A stretch of DNA of 64,000 nucleotides, from the NCBI RefSeq assembly GCF_014896945.1, contig NZ_CP054719.1, positions 1 to 64,000 of the forward strand, in the 5' to 3' direction. Every line of letters starts with the position of its first letter. The stretch's first letter is position 1. This document shows positions 61,012-64,000 of this stretch, in pieces. The notes beneath the pieces were generated by a model. That model was not told where the DNA came from. It ran no database searches and saw only the letters and a program-made list of their open reading frames with translations. The DNA comes from Candidatus Bodocaedibacter vickermanii. GTDB taxonomy: Bacteria; Pseudomonadota; Alphaproteobacteria; UBA6184. Position numbers and translations under genes: made by a program.

Positions 61012-64000
61012 ATGTCACAGTCCTTAACCAGGATTAACCGCATTCGCAAAAGTTTTGGTCGTATTCCTGAAAAAGCAGCCTTGCCAGACTTGATCCAGCT
61101 GCAAATAAAATCGTATCACGAGTTCTTATCTTCAAGAACGTTAAACGGAAAAGATATTGGCAGTGGGTTAGATGAAGTTTTTAAGTCTATTTTCCCTATC
61201 CAAGACTATGCTGGGCGTGCTCAACTTGAATATATTAAATATAATTTAGGAACTCCTAAATATGACGTAGAAGAATGTTTACAAAGGGATTCTACATATG
61301 CAGCTCCTTTACGTACAACATTCCGATTAATTGTGTGGGATGTGGACAAAGATACTGGTTCCAAAACTGTACGTGATATAAAAGAACAAGAAGTATATAT
61401 GGGCGATATGCCCTTAATGACCGATAAAGGTACATTTGTATTTAACGGAACTGAACGTGTGGTTGTATCACAAATGCACCGTTCACCAGGTGTGTTTTTT
61501 GATCATGATCATGGTAAAACACATGCGTCTGGTAAGTTCTTGTTTTCATGCCGTGTAATTCCATATCGTGGATCATGGTTGGATTTTGAGTTTGATCCTA
61601 AGGACATGTTGTATGTCAGGATTGACCGTCGTCGTAAGTTACTTGCAACGACATTCTTATTAGCCTTAGACAATGAGGCTACTGAAGCAAAACGCAATGA
61701 AAAGCGTGCTAGAGGTGAAGAGTTTAACTTAGAAGAAGCTGAAGGCTTTAGCAGAGAAGAATTATTAAACTTTTTTTATCAAACAAAATTATTTAAGCGT
61801 ACAAAAGCCGATTGGAAAACTGCTTTCATTCCTGAAGAATGGAAGGGTGAGCGCTTAGTCGAAGATTTAATTAATGCTGAAACAAATGAAGTTGCTGTTG
61901 AGAAGGGGACTAAGATTACCCAACGTACAGCAAAGAAACTTCAAGAAGATGGCTTGACAGAGATTCGTGTTAGTGATGTTGATCTTTTGGGACGCTTTGT
62001 TTCCAAAGATATGACGTCTGACGATACTGGTGAAGTTATTGCGACAGCCGGTGATGAAATTACCGAAAAGATGTTGGATTTGTTTGGTCAAAACAAAATT
62101 AAAACAATTCCAACTTTGGCGATCGATAACAATAATATGGGGCCGTATCTGCGTAACACATTGATGTCAGATCGCAACATGAGCAAAGCTGATGCATTGC
62201 TGGATATTTATCGTGTATTACGCCCAGGTGAGCCACCAACTCTTGAAACTGCGGATGCTATTTTCCAAGGACTATTCTTTGAAGAAGAGAAGTATGACTT
62301 GTCTGCTGTGGGTCGTGTGAAGTTGAACGGTCGTTTAGATTTAGCATTGCCTGAAGATTTAAGAGTTTTAACACGTAAAGATGTTTTGTGCATCGTCAAG
62401 ATGTTGTTAGACTTAAAAGATGGTCGTGGTGAAGTTGACGATATCGATAACTTGTCTAACCGTCGTGTGCGATCAGTGGGTGAGTTGTTGGCGAACCAAT
62501 ACCGTGGTGGATTGTTGCGTATTGAACGCGTGATCAAAGAACGTATGAGTTCTTTGGAAATTGAAAACATGATGCCAAACGATGTGATTAACGCAAAGCC
62601 TGCGGCTGCGTCTATTCGTGAATTCTTTGGATCGTCACAGTTATCACAATTTATGGATCAAACGAATCCATTGTCGGAAATCACGCACAAGCGTCGTTTA
62701 TCAGCCTTAGGGCCTGGTGGGTTGACTCGTGATCGCGCTGGATTTGAAGTGCGCGACGTACATCCAACGCATTATGGTCGTATTTGTCCAATTGAAACAC
62801 CTGAAGGTCCAAATATCGGATTGATCAACTCATTAGCGACATTTGCACGCATTAATGATTATGGGTTTATTGAGACTCCATACTTAAAAGTTGCGGATGG
62901 AATAGTCAGCAATGAAATCGTATACGTGTCCGCATTGCAAGAAGAAAAGCATACAATTGCTCAGGCAAGTTCTAAGCTTGACGCGGGTAATACGTTTGCT
63001 GATTCGTTTGTATTATGCCGTCGTAAGGGAGACTTTATTAATGCTCCGGCAGCAGAAGTTACCTTGATGGACGTATCTCCTAAGCAGATTGTGTCTGTGG
63101 CGGCTTCATTAATTCCATTCTTAGAAAATGACGATACCAGCCGTGCACTGATGGGATCAAACATGCAACGCCAAGCATTGCCGTTGTTAAAGTGTGAAGC
63201 CCCATTGATCGGTACGGGAATGGAGCAGATTGTTGCAATGGATTCTGGGGCTGTGGTTAAAGCTGCGCGTTCTGGAATTGTTGACCAAGTTGATGCGAAA
63301 CGTATTGTGATTCGTGCAACAGAAGATACAGCTGCGTCTGTATCTAACGTTGATATTTATAATTTATCTAAATTCCAACGATCTAACCACAACACATGTA
63401 TTAACCAAAAACCATTGGTTAAGGTGGGTGAGATTGTTGAAAAAGGTACAGTGATTGCCGATGGTCCAGCTACTGAATTGGGTGAATTGGCATTGGGACG
63501 TAACGTTCTGGTGACATTCATGTCGTGGCATGGATATACATTTGAGGACTCTATCATTATTTCTGAACGTATTTCTAGAGATGACGTTTATACATCGGTG
63601 CATATCGAAGAGTATGAAGTTGTTGCTCGTGATACAAAATTGGGTAATGAAGAAATTACACGTGATATTCCAAACGTTAGCGATGAAGCATTAAAGCATT
63701 TGGATGAGGCGGGTATTATTGCGATTGGTGCTGAAGTAAAACCAGGCGATATCTTGGTTGGCCGTGTGACACCTAAAGGTGAATCACCAGTGACACCAGA
63801 AGAAAAATTGTTGCGTGCAATTTTCGGAGAAAAAGCATCGGATGTTCGTGATTCTTCATTGAGAGTATCCCCAGGTGTTGCCGGTACAGTTGTTGACGTT
63901 CGCGTATTTTCACGTCGTGGTGTGGATAAAGACGAACGAGCAATGGCGATTGAACTTGCTGAAATTGAGCGCTTGAAAAACGATCGTGATGCTGAGCGTG
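61012..64000 (+). CDS. rpoB: RNA polymerase beta subunit (5' part, truncated by window end)
   Basis: About 996 codons are visible from [31 protein letters not shown]. Beta-subunit landmarks appear in order, including [18 protein letters not shown], the rifampicin-region [46 protein letters not shown], and [12 protein letters not shown]. The gene continues beyond the window. It is preceded by AAAGAGAGGC. No frameshift is seen. Confidence 0.98.
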   Translation, partial: MSQSLTRINRIRKSFGRIPEKAALPDLIQLQIKSYHEFLSSRTLNGKDIGSGLDEVFKSIFPIQDYAGRAQLEYIKYNLGTPKYDVEECLQRDSTYAAPLRTTFRLIVWDVDKDTGSKTVRDIKEQEVYMGDMPLMTDKGTFVFNGTERVVVSQMHRSPGVFFDHDHGKTHASGKFLFSCRVIPYRGSWLDFEFDPKDMLYVRIDRRRKLLATTFLLALDNEATEAKRNEKRARGEEFNLEEAEGFSREELLNFFYQTKLFKRTKADWKTAFIPEEWKGERLVEDLINAETNEVAVEKGTKITQRTAKKLQEDGLTEIRVSDVDLLGRFVSKDMTSDDTGEVIATAGDEITEKMLDLFGQNKIKTIPTLAIDNNNMGPYLRNTLMSDRNMSKADALLDIYRVLRPGEPPTLETADAIFQGLFFEEEKYDLSAVGRVKLNGRLDLALPEDLRVLTRKDVLCIVKMLLDLKDGRGEVDDIDNLSNRRVRSVGELLANQYRGGLLRIERVIKERMSSLEIENMMPNDVINAKPAAASIREFFGSSQLSQFMDQTNPLSEITHKRRLSALGPGGLTRDRAGFEVRDVHPTHYGRICPIETPEGPNIGLINSLATFARINDYGFIETPYLKVADGIVSNEIVYVSALQEEKHTIAQASSKLDAGNTFADSFVLCRRKGDFINAPAAEVTLMDVSPKQIVSVAASLIPFLENDDTSRALMGSNMQRQALPLLKCEAPLIGTGMEQIVAMDSGAVVKAARSGIVDQVDAKRIVIRATEDTAASVSNVDIYNLSKFQRSNHNTCINQKPLVKVGEIVEKGTVIADGPATELGELALGRNVLVTFMSWHGYTFEDSIIISERISRDDVYTSVHIEEYEVVARDTKLGNEEITRDIPNVSDEALKHLDEAGIIAIGAEVKPGDILVGRVTPKGESPVTPEEKLLRAIFGEKASDVRDSSLRVSPGVAGTVVDVRVFSRRGVDKDERAMAIELAEIERLKNDRDAER

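Overview
The window starts at the dnaA start codon and reads like a moderately AT-rich chromosome of an alphaproteobacterium. Evidence for this is the dnaA-dnaN-recF start, hslVU with a propeptide-bearing HslV, the yfgM-bamB-der-prfB order, an alphaproteobacterial-type UvrA with a degenerate first zinc finger, and the tRNA-Trp-secE-nusG-rplKA-rplJL-rpoB block. The small-metabolite importers (BioY, a VUT-family queuosine-precursor transporter, a TrpXYZ-like ABC system), the ankyrin-repeat protein and the very large share of small Sec-exported proteins of unknown role suggest a host-associated, probably intracellular lineage such as Holosporales or Rickettsiales. That placement is an inference and was not tested.

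Layout. 1-3.6 kb: replication genes. 3.7-9.5 kb: an exported helical protein, hslVU, polyprenyl diphosphate synthase and a small outer-membrane-like protein. 9.5-10.4 kb: repeat island. 10.4-18.4 kb: RhlE-type helicase, cold-shock protein, an exported trypsin-like protease apparently inserted between two convergent genes, queuosine-precursor transporter, rpmB, tRNA-Leu, tadA and an exported deacetylase. 18.5-23 kb: yfgM-bamB-der-prfB, with a programmed +1 frameshift in prfB. 23-25.6 kb: four exported or membrane unknowns. 25.8-29.5 kb: CDGSH protein, metK-trmB, a chaB remnant cut by an IS200-type element, and tRNA-His. 29.7-30.5 kb: exported GNAT-like protein. 30.5-32.1 kb: repeat island. 32.1-44.5 kb: ABC importer, secreted unknowns, uvrA-glycosyltransferase, tgt-GNAT, a frameshifted MFS transporter and a GNAT lipoprotein. 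44.6-50.1 kb: small exported proteins, BioY, a DUF2807 protein and dapB-asd. 50.1-52.2 kb: repeat island with a MITE. 52.2-56 kb: two exported LicD-like proteins, a small barrel protein and znuCB. 56-64 kb: tRNAs, an exported ankyrin protein, and the secE to rpoB block, which is interrupted between rplA and rplJ.

The most unusual content lies between the genes. A family of short composite palindromes, roughly 45 copies, carries triloop hairpins whose stems differ between copies while both arms still pair. Several copies lie exactly at stop codons. The islands built from them also contain a ~230-bp repeat in three copies (one split by a 235-bp MITE with 10-bp target duplications), a ~370-bp inverted pair with a conserved promoter and two terminators, a 74-bp cloverleaf-forming element, and 127-bp and 178-bp tandem repeats. 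In the proteome, the exported GNAT-like and LicD-like proteins are the best candidates for undescribed host-directed or envelope-modifying functions. All functional statements rest on motif reading of the sequence; no database search was run.
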